From the NCBI GenBank assembly GCA_023678885.1, contig CM043013.1:17950791-18014790 (forward strand): a stretch of DNA of 64,000 bases. Direction: 5' to 3'. Of the stretch, positions 47,302 through 59,052 are shown one piece after another. The stretch comes from Pogostemon cablin. Taxonomy: Eukaryota > Streptophyta > Magnoliopsida > Lamiales > Lamiaceae. A program made the translations under genes and the position numbers. Position 1 is the stretch's first letter; each line of letters begins with the position of its first letter. The notes beneath the pieces are model-generated. The model worked only from the letters and a program-made list of their open reading frames with translations. It was not told the origin of the DNA and did no database searches.

Positions 47302-48271
47302 AATAGACTCCATCCTGACTGTTTTAAGGCACCTGATGGACAATCTTAAGTTGCTCCAAAGGGAATTCGAGAATCTGGCACTCAATGCAACGCGTGCTGG
47401 AAGAATACAAGAGAGTGATCGGATCAAAGTGTCCAATCGCATACAAGATTGCATTCGCAACAATGCAAGTCTATTCGAGTCATTACGAGAGCCAGTCCTC
47501 TGGACTGTTGATGGCAATAGCAATCGACAAAAGGAGAGTAGTCGAAATGGGGCTCTAAACCTGGAGCAAGGGATTCAAGTACCCTTAGCACGAGTCCTAG
47601 ATTGGTACCTCCAAAAGAGGAACCAGTCCAAGGAAAAATCGAGGCTCTGGAGTCACATCTAGAGTCAACGAGTCAACCCAACACCTCTGGGGTCAAAGAG
47701 GGGGAGATCAACCTTAGGCCAATGACAGGCATTTCTAAGGTTGGTGTTAACTTAGCTGATTTCTCTTATTGACAGGAATACCAGGCCAGCTGGGAGAAAT
47801 TAAACTCCAGATAAGGAATCCGACCCGAGAAATGCTCGGTGAATATATCTGGGGAATATCCTCGAGTTTGGATGCGAGAAGGCTCAAATCCAAATGATGT
47901 GAAGCAACGGTATGATTTTGGGGTGCTAGCTTCAATATATACTATTACACCAGGCTTCCAAGAGCTTTCAAAATTGCCAGAGTGGCTAGGAAAGATAGTT
48001 TTTAAGGCATGGAAAAACAACGCTACTCTATCTAGAGGAGATGTATTGGAGCTTTACTTCACTAGTGCAGCTCCAAAACCAGTCAGAAAAGACAACCACG
48101 AAGCCTTTCATTTAATCAAGCTAAGAAGACCTGATATGTTTGCATCAAACCAAGTCAAGGAGTCTTCTAGAAAGGAACCAGTCTTGGTTTCTACATTTTC
48201 TGAAGAACAAATCTCTACGCGTAGAGCGAGGGGTTTGTCGCCTACATTCAAGCAATGGTTGAGGTGAAGTT
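47288..48271 (+). pseudogene. Viral second frame, 5' part
   Basis: The frame overlaps the end of ORF1 and begins with a region likely to form a coiled coil (MDNLKLLQREFENLALNA). After a frame change it continues at 47839-48267 with a segment containing WLGKIVFKAWKNNATLSRG. I do not recognise the function; florendovirus genomes carry an unassigned second frame at this place. Athila C starts at 48272; viral sequence resumes at about 60426. Confidence 0.65.
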
Positions 48272-49859
48272 TGATGAGTGTGTAAATTCACTTGTTTCGA
48301 GCACAGATTCATGTACTTATGGTGTGTTAGATGGTTGTAATTCAGTGTGAATCGATATACTTGGTGAAAAGTCACGAATTAGGTGTCTTCAAGGCTATTT
48401 GAGTTGATTTTTGAAGAAAAATGAGTTGGAAGTGATCGGATCTGGAAAAAGGGAGATTTAGAGATGGATTCGATCAAGTAGGCATGCAGTTTGACCATGA
48501 AAGAAGCCGTTCGACTAGTATCTGTTGTCGAACTGGTAGAGAAAACATGCTAGAAGTGCCGTTCGACCATGACATTGCCGTTCGACTAAGCCAGTTGGTT
48601 GAACCGTGGTCAAACCAGAAGCATAAAGAGACGCACCTGTAGTTCAACCAGAAAGTTTGTAATTCGACCAGGATTCTGGTCGAATCCGAGACCTGCAACC
48701 GATGTACAGGTCGATTCGACAAAGAGTTCTACCAAAGGGAATCGATTCGACTTGGGCTATTGGTCGAACTGACGTGCGAAAAATTATCATATTCGTATTT
48801 TTACACCTTCAATGCATGTGTTCGCTCAAGAAGCCCATCCAAGGCCCATAAGGAGAGTTTACAAGTATAAAAAAAGAGCTTTCGCAGTAGAAGAAAATAA
48901 ATCATCATCCATCCACCACCGAAACCCTATCATCATCCCAAGGAGTCGTGAGGAGAGGTTTGTCTGGCGAGTCAAGTAAGATCATACCAACTAGCGATGA
49001 TTGTTCCTAGATCAATCATGGGCTAGAACCACTCCGGTAGTTCTAGGGTTATGAAAGTTTTATGAGTTAATTGAATTTGCATGTGTAAACTCCGTACAAC
49101 ACTACTTGTGGTTTATTTTATATAAGATTGTGCCTTTTTAATTCATGCTCATGGTCGTTTTGTGCATCATTAACTGTTATGTAGAGTCTGAATACATATC
49201 TTGGTTATTGATTGAGTGTGTTCACTGCTGAGCAGGATTACATGTTATAATTCTAAGTGAAGGGATTCCGAAGTCTTATTAGAACTATCTTATATAGATA
49301 CTTGTTAATTGAGTCTTATTCGGGTTAATAAGTAGGATAAAGAGTATAACTTCATAGTACCTATAAAGGGAGATCATATCGGGTTAGAGTACTAAGTGTA
49401 CGGGAAATAATTGATACTGATAGTACCTAGAAAGGGGGGTGAATTATATCTCTTGCTCCGAGAAAATTCACACGTGTCATACGCATGTTTACTTGTGTCT
49501 ATAGGGTAAACTTGCATGGTTTAATAATGCGTCCATAAACCACAAGACAGAGTCAGACAATAACACATGGAACAATAATAAGTAATACTGGATGCCTGAA
49601 GAACTACCTAATTTCTTACTTGATCACAACCGTATTTTCTCTATTGTTTGTCTATTTAATTTGCTATTTAAATTACATGTTATTTGGTTTCATAATTATT
49701 CCAAACCGATTTATCAACATAGTCTTAGTTAACTAGAAAATAATCGAATTGATAATAATCTGTCTTTCGAGTTCGATAATCACTTGGTTGCCCATCGAAA
49801 CTACAATTGATATCCTTGCACTTGGGGATTAATTTTGTGTGTTGAGAAAACGCTTATCA
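48272..49859 (+). repeat. 5' LTR of Athila C
   Basis: The LTR starts TGATGAGTGTG and ends gagaaaacgcttatca, 1588 bp. It shares long blocks with the LTRs at 7649-9308 and 62604-64000. A GTTCGACC/GGTCGAAC array fills about 48485-48775. Confidence 0.88.
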
Positions 49860-49865
49860 AGTTCT

Positions 49866-49883
49866 TGGCGCCATTGCACGGGG
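49866..49883 (+). other. Primer binding site of Athila C
   Basis: TGGCGCCATTGCACGGGG lies six bases after the LTR. It is the tRNA-Asp-type site with a few changes from that of element A. Confidence 0.8.
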
Positions 49884-49973
49884 ACGGCATTAATTATTAG
49901 TTGATTATTTCTAGTTTAATTGAGATTATATTATTCTTGTCTTTAATTTCTAACACTTATTTTCTTAGGTTTA

Positions 49974-51503
49974 TGCTCACTAGATCAAAGATAGGTGAAT
50001 TAGCGCCTTATAATCCAGAGATCGGAGCATCGTCGAGGAAGTAAAAGAAGAAGAACAACAAGAACAAGAACGTAGACCCAACTAAGGCTCTTAACTTAGG
50101 AGCTGAAGTTGACATGCTGAATTCGCAAACGATTGAAGCTGCAATCGAAGTTAATTTGGAAATAGAAGCAATCAACATGGCAGCGGATCCTGATACACTT
50201 GCCATCCGGAAAGTCTTTAAGAACAACGGAACTGGCAATGCTGGGCTGTTAGAAGTAAGAGGAAATGGAGCTGATTTTGATTTACACCCTGCTCTTATTA
50301 GCATGATTGAAAGGAGTCCCTTCTCTGGGGAACCTTTGAAGATCTTCAGCAACATCTAAATAAGTTCCTTGGGTATGCAAGTACACAAAAAGATGCAGGA
50401 GCTCATGAGGATGCGAGAAAGATCATATTATTTAAGTTCTCGCTGAATGAAAAGCGAGAGATTGGTACGATAATCTTGATGCTGCTGAATGTGACACATG
50501 GAAAAAGTTGAAAGTGAAATTCTTGGAGCGATACATGCCACCTTCAAAGGTGTTCAAGATAAAGCAAGAAATCAATCAATTTTCTATCCATGGCAATGAG
50601 AAGTTTCATGAGGCTTGGGACAGATTCAAGGACATGCTTAGGAAGTGTCCACAACATGGGCTATCTAAAGCTCAATATATCAGTATTTTCTACAATGGGT
50701 TGGATTGCGATTCTCGTATTTTACTTGATGCTTCTTCTAATGGAGTCTTGCTTACGAAGTCACCCAATGAGGCCGAGAAGCTTTTTGAAGATATTTCGAT
50801 GAATTCAAGAGATTGGCCGACTAATAGAATGAGAGGTACTTATGTCCTTGGCAAAGTAGCACAGGTTGTGCATACTATGGTGAAGTCAGGAAGAGATGAT
50901 GAGATCGTCTCTAGTTTGACTAATATTAGCAAGCTACTAGAGTCTCAACAAAAGCAGATCACGGATTTATCTCAGAGAGTACCAATGATGCAGCAGGATG
51001 GTGGCTATGAAGGAGCTAGCCAAGAGGAGATCGAGGAGGCAAATTACGCCATGGGACAAAGTATTCAAAGAACTAGGTACCTAAATCAAGGAAACCAGAA
51101 TTATTAGGGGAATTACAATAATCGTGGTCCCCCGAGTAACTACCAATAACCTAGGAGGCCGGAGTTTTCCTGGAGTAATCTGAATAATGCAGTGCAACCT
51201 CCTATTGGTGTTGATCCGGGAGCTAAGGTGAAAGAAGGGAAGACATGTTTTGAGGATACGGTAAATAGGTACATGGTGAGGAATGATGCAAGAGTAGACC
51301 GTCTTGAGGTTAAAATAGAAAAAAAGATTGATGCTAACCATGAGGATTTGTCTAAGCAAGTAAAAGATCTTACGTTGTTGATGAGGGAGATGGCAGGAAA
51401 CGTGAATAAGTTGACTCAAACTATTGAGAAGGGTAAGTTTTTGTCGCAAAGTATTGAGAATCCAAAGTCTTGTCACGCTATTACATTGAGGTCTAAAACA
51501 TAG
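49974..51503 (+). pseudogene. Gag (Athila C), broken
   Basis: An ATG at 49974 opens a frame that meets a stop within 25 codons. The Gag domain follows in several frames: 50114-50356, then 50508-51104 with FLERYMPPSKVFKIKQEI and HEAWDRFKDMLRKCPQHGL, and 51192-51500 with a coiled-coil-like tail. No zinc knuckle is visible. Homology to the Athila/retrotrans-gag family is clear; the product is dead. Confidence 0.82.
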
Positions 51504-51554
51504 TACGAGGGATCAATGAGGCTGGAATCAAGAGTTGAAGCACTAGGAGCCTAA

Positions 51555-51900
51555 TTTAACTCCAATTCGACCAATGCTAATGGTCGAACTATGCAGGAAA
51601 GGTCGAACGGGGTACCTGGGCGACAACCAAAAATTGCTGATGAACAGTTTGACCAAAAATAGGTCAGTTCGACCAGCCACCTAGGTCGAACTCAAGTCGA
51701 ACTACACTGTCCAAAATGCTCTATTTTATCAGAATCCCAATTCGACCACGATCCCTATGGTTCGACCAACCCTGTTGGTCGAACCATGGTCGAACCAGCC
51801 TGTAAGGGGGAGAACAAACTTTCAGGTGCTCAGTTTGACCATTACTCACCTAGTTTGACCAGCCACCTAGGTCGAACTCAGGTCGAACCATCTCATTTTA
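51555..51900. repeat. GTTCGACC/GGTCGAAC array between gag and protease of C
   Basis: About sixteen copies of the octamers or one-base variants occur in 345 bases. The phrase ccagccacctaggtcgaac occurs twice. The array overlaps the first part of the open frame that leads into the protease. Confidence 0.8.
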
Positions 51901-53177
51901 CACCGTTTTCTGCGTTGAATGCTCCACATGATGTTGATGCTACTTCAGTACCTTCCAAAGAGCAGAATACAGAGATTATAGAAAAAAAGAAGTGGGAAAG
52001 AGCCAAGAGATTGAGAGCTGAAAAGGATAAGGCGGAGAAGGTTGAACATGATGAATGGGAGATTCCCAAAACTATGATACCTCCGCTGTTTCCTTTCAAG
52101 CTAGTCAAGAAGGGATTGGAAGAGAAGTTCAAGAAGTTTTCAGATTTCATAAACAAAATAAGCTTGAACATTCTTTTTTCTGAGGCAATATTAGAGATGC
52201 CATATTATGCCCGTTTTCTGAAGGATATACTTTTGAAGAAGAGAAGCTTGAACGAAATTGAAATAGTGAATTTGTCTGAGAATTGCAGTTCGATCATTCA
52301 AAGGAAGCTGCCAGCTAAGTTGAAGGATCCGGAAAGCTTCACAATCTTATGTGAGATTGGAAAGGAGCCGGCACGTAGAGCCTTGTATGATCTTAGGGCA
52401 AGCATCAATTTGATGCCTTTATCTATTTTTCAAAGGCTTGGTTTGGGGGAGTTAACTCCCACGACAGTTGCTTTACAACTAGCGGATATGTCTATGACTT
52501 TTTCAAAGGGTGTTATTGAAGACGTTCTTGTCAAAGTAGAGAAGCTAGTCTTTCCTGTTGATTTTCTTGTGTTGGAGATGGAAGATAACAAGGATAATGT
52601 CCCTCTTATTTTAGGGAGACCTTTCCTTGCTACTGCGGGAGCTATGATAGATGTGTAGAAAGGTGAGATACGGCTAAGGATGGATAAAGAAGAGGTCTTA
52701 TTTAACCTTGATAAAGCAATGAAGATGCCAATGGAGATGCAATATCACAGTATTGATGTGGTGGAGGAGATCGTGAAGGAAGACATGTCTGTGATCCTGT
52801 CAAAGGAGCCTCTTGAGACATGCTTGGCAGAGTCTCTTACTTTTCCTACTACGGAGCTAGATGAACTCTCCAATGAGGTATGTAATGAATTTCTTGAAAA
52901 CTTGCTTGCTTTGGGTGATGACAAGTATGAATCAGAGAGGACAAAGGTTGAAGAGGTCAAGTGGACTAGGAAGTACCTACCATTAGATAGAGAGAGTGCA
53001 CCTCAAGAAGAGAAGAAAGAGGAGTTGAAACCGCTACTGGAGCACTTGAAGTATGCCTATCTAGGTGACAATGAAAAATATCCGGTAATTATATCTTTTT
53101 CCCTTGATGATGATCAACTTGAGGAATTGTTAGATGTGCTTAGAAAGTATGTCTGCGATTGGTTGGTCTCTTGGTGA
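51786..53177 (+). pseudogene. Protease and linker (Athila C), broken
   Basis: The Athila protease region runs to 52658 with ALYDLRASINLMPLSIFQRL and ILGRPFLATAGAMIDV. The active-site motif reads D-L-R-A where D-L-G-A is usual, a change expected to abolish activity. After a stop, 52680-53174 holds the acidic linker with LKPLLEHLKYAYLGDNEKYP that normally joins protease to reverse transcriptase. Confidence 0.82.
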
Positions 53178-54110
53178 TTTAAAAGGTATTACTCCTTCAT
53201 ATTGCATGCATAGAATAAGATTGTTAGATGAGGCCAAGAGTAGCATTCAGAATCAGCGGAGGGTGAATCCCGCTATTCAAGAAATGATTAGGAAGCAAAT
53301 CCTAACGTGGCTTGATGCAAGAATTATTTATCCCATTAGTGATAGTCCCCATATTAGTCCATTGCATATTGTAGCTAAGAAGGGGGACATGACTATTTTG
53401 AAAGCTGAAGATGGAGAGTCATTAGCCACTAGGATTCCTACTGGATGGCGTGTGTGTACGGATTACAGGAAACTAAATAAAAATACATGCAAAGACCATT
53501 TTTCCTTCCTTTCATGGATCAAATGCTTGATCGTCTTGCAGGGTATGAGTTTTATTGTTTCTTGGATGGGTACTCGGGTTATAATTAAATCATGATTGCA
53601 CCCGAGGATCAAGAAAAGACTACTTTCACTTGCCCTTATGGTACTTTTGCCTTTAGAAAGATGCCTTTTGGATTATGTAATGCGCCTGCTACATTTCAGC
53701 GTTGCATGATGGCCATATTTGATGGGTTGATAGAAAAGATCATGGAGGTGTTTATGGATGTTTTTTCTGTGTTTGGTTCCTCTTTTGATATTTGTTTATC
53801 TAATCTTGCTACGATTTTGAAGAGATGCCAAGAAACTAATCTTGTCTTGAATTGAGAGAAGTACCACTTCATGGTAAGAGATGGGATTGTTCTTGGCCAT
53901 CATATTTCGGCCAAGGGATTGTAGGTGGATAGAGCAAAGGTGGTTGGAATTGAGAAGCTTCCACCACCTACTAATGAAAAAGAAGTGCGGTCCTTCCTTG
54001 GACATGCCAGTTTTTATAGAAGATTCATAAAAGACTTCTCGAAATACTCCAAGCCCTTATCTCAATTACTTGAAAAGGATGTGCCTTTTGTTTTTGATAA
54101 GTATGTCTAA
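53134..54110 (+). pseudogene. Reverse transcriptase (Athila C), broken
   Basis: Frames 53134-53592, 53592-53852 and 53925-54107 cover the domain: WRVCTDYRKLNKNT, TFAFRKMPFGLCNAPATFQR and FLGHASFYRRFIKDFSKY. The active-site box reads FMDVFSVFG instead of FMDDFSVFG, losing the second catalytic Asp. The segment that normally carries the first Asp is garbled by a frame change near 53560. Confidence 0.85.
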
Positions 54111-54124
54111 CAGTTTTTTAGGTT

Positions 54125-54541
54125 TTGAAGGAGGCGCTTATTACTGCACATATCTTGATCACACTGGATTGGAATCATCCGTTTGTACTTATGTGTGATG
54201 CGAGTGATTTAGCACTTGGAGTGGTGCTTGGGCAATTGAGGGAAAAGAAATTCTGTGCCATTTACTATGTGAGTAAAACTTTTGATACTGCACAAAAGAA
54301 CTACAAAATGACTGAAAATGAGTTTCTAGCTGTGGTGTATGCATTCAACAAGTTTCGATAGTATTTGGTTGGCATGAGAACGATAGTGTATATGGATCAT
54401 TCTGCGATCCGATACTTGATGGAGAAGAAGGAAACGAAGCCAAGGATCATTAGATGGATCCTTCTTCTGCAGGAGTTTGATATGGAGATCCGAGTTATGA
54501 AGGGTACATAGAATGTTTTGGCGGATCACCTATCAAGGTTG
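54125..54541 (+). pseudogene. RNase H (Athila C), broken
   Basis: LMCDASDLALGVVLGQ (first Asp) and YKMTENEFLAVVYAFNKFR (Glu) are followed by a stop at 54359-54361. The rest ([21 protein letters not shown]) continues to about 54541. Confidence 0.82.
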
Positions 54542-55942
54542 GAGACAAGGGAGCACTATGATGATTCTTTCAATTACATAGAAGAGATGTTCCATGATGA
54601 GAAGATAATGGCAGTGTTTGTTGAATGAGCGGAAAGAACATGTGTGGTGGCTGCCTAAGGGATGGATCCATGGTATGCGGATATGTGAATGACATTGCCG
54701 TAGGTGAAATTCCAAGAGATCTCAACTGATATCAACTTGCAAAATTCAAGAGGGATGTTAAGACATTTATATGGTATGATCCGTTTGTCTACAAGATATG
54801 TATCGATTCCATAGTCCATAGGTATGTGCCCGAGATGAAGATGGAGAGCGTTCTTGATTTTTGCCATGCATAACCTAACGGGGGCACTTTGGAGGTCAAA
54901 AGATGGCAGCAAAGGTACTTCAATCTGCTCTTTATTGGCCAACTTTATTTAAATATTTTGAAATATATGTGGCGACATGCAATAGATGTCAAAGAATGGG
55001 GAACATAAGTTGAAGAGATGAGATGCCACTTAAGCAAAGCATTGTTGTTGAGATCTTTGATGTATGGGGGATCGATTTTATGGGACCTTTTCCTCCATCT
55101 AATGGATTTCTTTACATCCTTTTAGCTGTGGATTATGTTTCTAAGTGGGTGGAAGCCATTCCTACTCGCGTGAATGATTCAAGGACTGTGTTGTCTTTCT
55201 TGAAGAAACATATCTTTGCTCGCTATGGAGTTCCTAGAGCACTAGTGAGTGATGGAAGGTCTCACTTTGTCAACAAACTTCTTGAAAAGGTGCTTAAGGA
55301 TTATAGAGTTAAGCATAGGGTTACTACACCCTATCACCCTCAAGCGAATGGACAAGCTGAAGTCTCCAACCGACAAGTGAAACAAATTTTGGAGAAGCTA
55401 GTTGGAACCAATAGGAAGGATTGGGCTATGAAACTCGATGACGTTTTGTGGGGGTTCCGGACTGCTTATAAGATGGTGTTGGATATGTCACCGTACCAAA
55501 TTGTCTATGGGAAGCCATGCCACTTACCCGTAGAGATTCAGCACAAAGCTTTTTGGGCATTGAGGAGTTTGAACTTGTCTTTAAAGGATCAAAAAGAGTT
55601 GAGATGACTCATATTAATCAATTGGATGAGTTCAGGAATCGAGTTTACAAGAACTCGAAGATCTACAAGGAGAGAACGAAGAAATGGCATGATTCAAATA
55701 TCTCATACAAGGAGTTCAAGCAAGGAGATGAGGTATTACTTTTTAACTCTCGTTTGAAGCTCTTCGTAGGAAAATTGAAATCGAAGTGGGCGGGGCCGTT
55801 CATTATCCATAGAGCCTGCAGAGGGGGGAGTTTTGATCTTATAGACAAATATGGAGACATCATAGCAGTAAATGGGCATCGATTGAAGCATTACAAGTCG
55901 TCAGATGATGCTTGCATCATCTTTGAGGATACCTTGTACTAG
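54542..55942 (+). pseudogene. Integrase (Athila C), broken
   Basis: The zinc-binding part (54860-55020) survives only in pieces. The core (55023-55605) holds [23 protein letters not shown] and [11 protein letters not shown], so the D, D and E positions are present. A one-base shift near 55600 passes into the C-terminal domain frame (to 55942) with KWHDSNISYKEFKQGDEVLL. It ends EDTLY, like EDTLH in element B. Confidence 0.85.
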
Positions 55943-56113
55943 ATTAGTACCGTCGTGAATCTCCGACGTTAAACAAGAGCGCCTGTTGGGGGCTTTTCCT
56001 CCTGTTTTATTGCTTTATTTCTTTTGTGTGAGCAAGAAATTTTTATATTTGACGTGCTTACTTATCGACAATTACATCTCTTTTCAAACTTAGTTTCCAC
56101 TATAGTTTCTACT

Positions 56114-56126
56114 AAGTTTGGGGGGT
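56114..56126 (+). other. Internal polypurine tract of Athila C
   Basis: The tract aagtttggggggt lies about 170 bases after the integrase stop, at the same position as in element B (3566). Confidence 0.5.
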
Positions 56127-56429
56127 GTGATGTACTTACTTCATTGAAACACTAAGAGTATAATTTTTTCTTTGTACCGTTTGTTAGGGGAGTTGATTTT
56201 TTGCGGCATATTAAAACTTTAACCGATTTTAGTGTGTCGATTTTTTACGATTTGCCTAATGTTCAGTGGTATTTTGTGTTATTTTGAGTGTTTTATGCGG
56301 AGTTACACATATATATTGAGTTTTAGGATTGATTCTCGAGCTAAGTTTGCTCCGTTTTGGTACCTAATATTCATTTTTGAGCTTGAAATGTGCAGGGGAT
56401 GAAGAAAATTCAACTTTGGAGCATCAGGT

Positions 56430-56810
56430 GTTCGATTCTACTAGAGGTGAAGGTCGAGCTGAGGAGCTCAAGTCGAACTGATGATCAGAGAATTCGTTAT
56501 AGGTTGATTTGACCATACAGGGTTGGCTCGACCAATCTGGAGGTCGAACTAGAAGTCAAACTGGAGATCAGAGAAGTTTGTACAGGCCAATTTGACCAAA
56601 AATGGTTTGGTTCGATCAAAGGGGTAAGTCGAACCAAGGTCGAATCGCAGACCTAAAAGTTTTGAACAGAGGAGTTCGACCACGACAGAGTTGTTCGACC
56701 AAGGCATTTGGTCGAATCCAGGACAAACTGAGGCGCAGAAAGCCTCCGAAACATGGTTCGACCATATCAATCCAGTTCGACCTCTACAGCTGGTCGAATC
56801 ATACCAGGTA
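56430..56810. repeat. GTTCGACC/GGTCGAAC array, 3' region of C
   Basis: About fourteen copies or near-copies (ttcgacc, ggtcgaa, tttgacc) lie between integrase and the env-like frame, the same place as the array in element B. Open frames across it are not supported as genes. Confidence 0.75.
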
Positions 56811-57017
56811 AGTCAGTTTTTAACCCCATTTGATCACTTTGCACACCACCTTCACTCGAATTCGCTCCGAATCGAAAGCCCTTGCTTCTAAACTTTGATT
56901 CCACATGATTTTGCTCCGATTAAACTACATTCCACACTCCTTCCACTCAATTCATCGTGTTTTCGGAACAATCTAGTTGCAAAACTAGGGTCGTCGTGAT
57001 TTTGAAGGATTGTCACA

Positions 57018-59052
57018 CTTGGCCGGTTCAAAAGGTACGTTTCCTCGACTCTATTACCCTAGGATTGAAGTTATAATTATCGATTTCAAGTGGGTAGGTT
57101 GATTGAATGAGTTTTTATAGGAATTCATGGTATATTTTGAGTTTTTGTGTGCGAATTCATATGAACAATTGATGGGATTGTTTTAATTGTTTAATTGTTG
57201 TCAAACCTTTATGTTTTTGTGAATTTGGGAGTAATTGAGGAGTGTGAGATGAAGCATGTTGGATTGTGAGTAATTTGAGTAGTAATGCATGCTTGTGGTT
57301 AATAAAATCATTTGTTGATCTTATTGCATACTATGTTGGAATGAAGTTGAGTAAGCATGTGAATTCAATTGATTAATCATGAGGATGGAACATGCTTGTT
57401 TGGTGTGACTATGCATTGAAAAACTTGAAGTCTTGAGTAGAGTTGAGTGCTAGTTGAGTATGAATTAGCTTGGTTTTCCTTTCTTGTTGTTGGTTTTGAA
57501 GTATTATTTTAAAGAAAAGGAAAGGAAGCCGAGGTTCGTTCCAAAAAGAGGCAAGATAGACCTTCTCGTGAAGATGCTGTGACAAAGAAGTTAAGGCTTC
57601 AGAAGAGGTTGCCTATGAATTTCAAGGTGCGGATGAATGATTGGGATGATATCAAGGATAAGTGGGGTGATATATCAGACAAGATTGCAAGAACGAGGTA
57701 TTAAGATGATGGAGCGATGGTTACAATGCGCATTCGAGATGATATCCTGTGGATGTTTGATCAAGTAGGGATTCATCGCTTCATGGAGTTGAAGAAGCCT
57801 ACGTACTTCCATGTGACTGCTGAGGTGCTTTGTTCGATAACTGTTAAGAAGGGTTCGAGCCATCTCCCATATGAGTGTACTTCTAGCTTAGAGGTGAGAT
57901 GAGGACGTGGTCGGCTGAGGAGTTGAATACACTGTTTCAGACTCCGAGAGGGATCTCTAGAAATGAGAATGGATTCTTCAATGCGAATAACTTCTGGAGA
58001 GATTTCTGGGGAGGATATAGATTTCAAGATAAGTAGTGCTCATGCTTTGTTGATCCAGAATACGGTGCTCCGATAATGGATCGAGTGTTGAGCAACACAT
58101 TGTTTGCTCGGTCTTAGGGAAGTTGTGTATCGAAGGGAGAGTTGTATACCCTCTGGTGTATGCTCAATAGAATGAGATTCAATGTGGGATTGTATCTTAT
58201 TCATCAGCTATACAGGTTCAGGAGCTCTCCGTTTCAGAGAGTTAACATAGGAGGTTTGCTTACTACTGTGGCTGAGTATTATCACATGGACTTCACCAGT
58301 ATTATACCTATTTTTGAGGATCCGGACTTGGTCATGAGTACGTTTGTGAAGGGTGGATTCGCTCATCTTTGCGATGGAGATTGGTTCTACACGAGGGGGT
58401 CGAAGCCCTTTACTTGTATGTTTCCGTTTGATGTGAGCGAGTTGACTTCTATCCGGAATTAAGGCAACAAGTTGATGAATACGCGGGCGCATGATGCTCT
58501 CTCCATCACTTGCTTGACAAAAGGTGATTGGAGGACTGTAGCTCAAATGTACGCTGAGGGGATGATGGAGGAGCTTCAGATGATTGTAGATGAGGGGCAC
58601 TTTTAGCCACATCCTCGGCTACAGCCACAGCAGCAGCAGGAGCATGGAGCGGATCATGTGGATCCGGAGGTGGGAGATCTGCAGCCATATGAGATGCTAC
58701 CACGTCCCATTCCAGCATGGCCACAGCAGCAGTGGGCTGGTCCTGATGCTTATTTTCAAGAGTAGTTTCGATTTATTCATGAGCAGTTCACCATACTAGA
58801 TGCAAACTAGCAGGAGACGAATAGGCAGCTGGGATTGGCAAATGTGAACTACGCAGCACTAGATGGGAGTACAACACACTGCAGAATAACTATGTGGAGA
58901 TGGATAGGAGATTGGAGAGGATGTATGCTCATGAGCGCGAGTTGGATAGAAAGCTAAACAGTCTTCATAGAGATTTGGATCGATTGCGCTCGGAGATGAG
59001 TGATGGTGATGACGAAGAGGGTGCGAGCGATGATGATGCTCCGGAGGAGTAG
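57018..59052 (+). pseudogene. Env-like / Athila extra reading frame of C
   Basis: A short first segment ends with a GTACGT donor at 57035, and the acceptor tttaaag ends at 57514, matching the intron position in element B; the ATG of B reads TTG here. The body holds MNFKVRMNDWDDIKDKWGDI, DILWMFDQVGIHRFMELKKP, a region around DFTSIIPIFEDPDLVMS (58142-58459) and a C-terminus with a possible coiled coil (about 58930-59000) and an acidic DDDAPEE end at 59052. Several stops break it. The segment ILWMFDQVG resembles the Athila ORF1/plant-transposon protein family. The role is unknown. Confidence 0.6.

Noticed and set aside
51555..51900. CRISPR-like array
   Set aside because: Motifs are 8 bases, irregularly spaced and in both orientations, in a plant retrotransposon.
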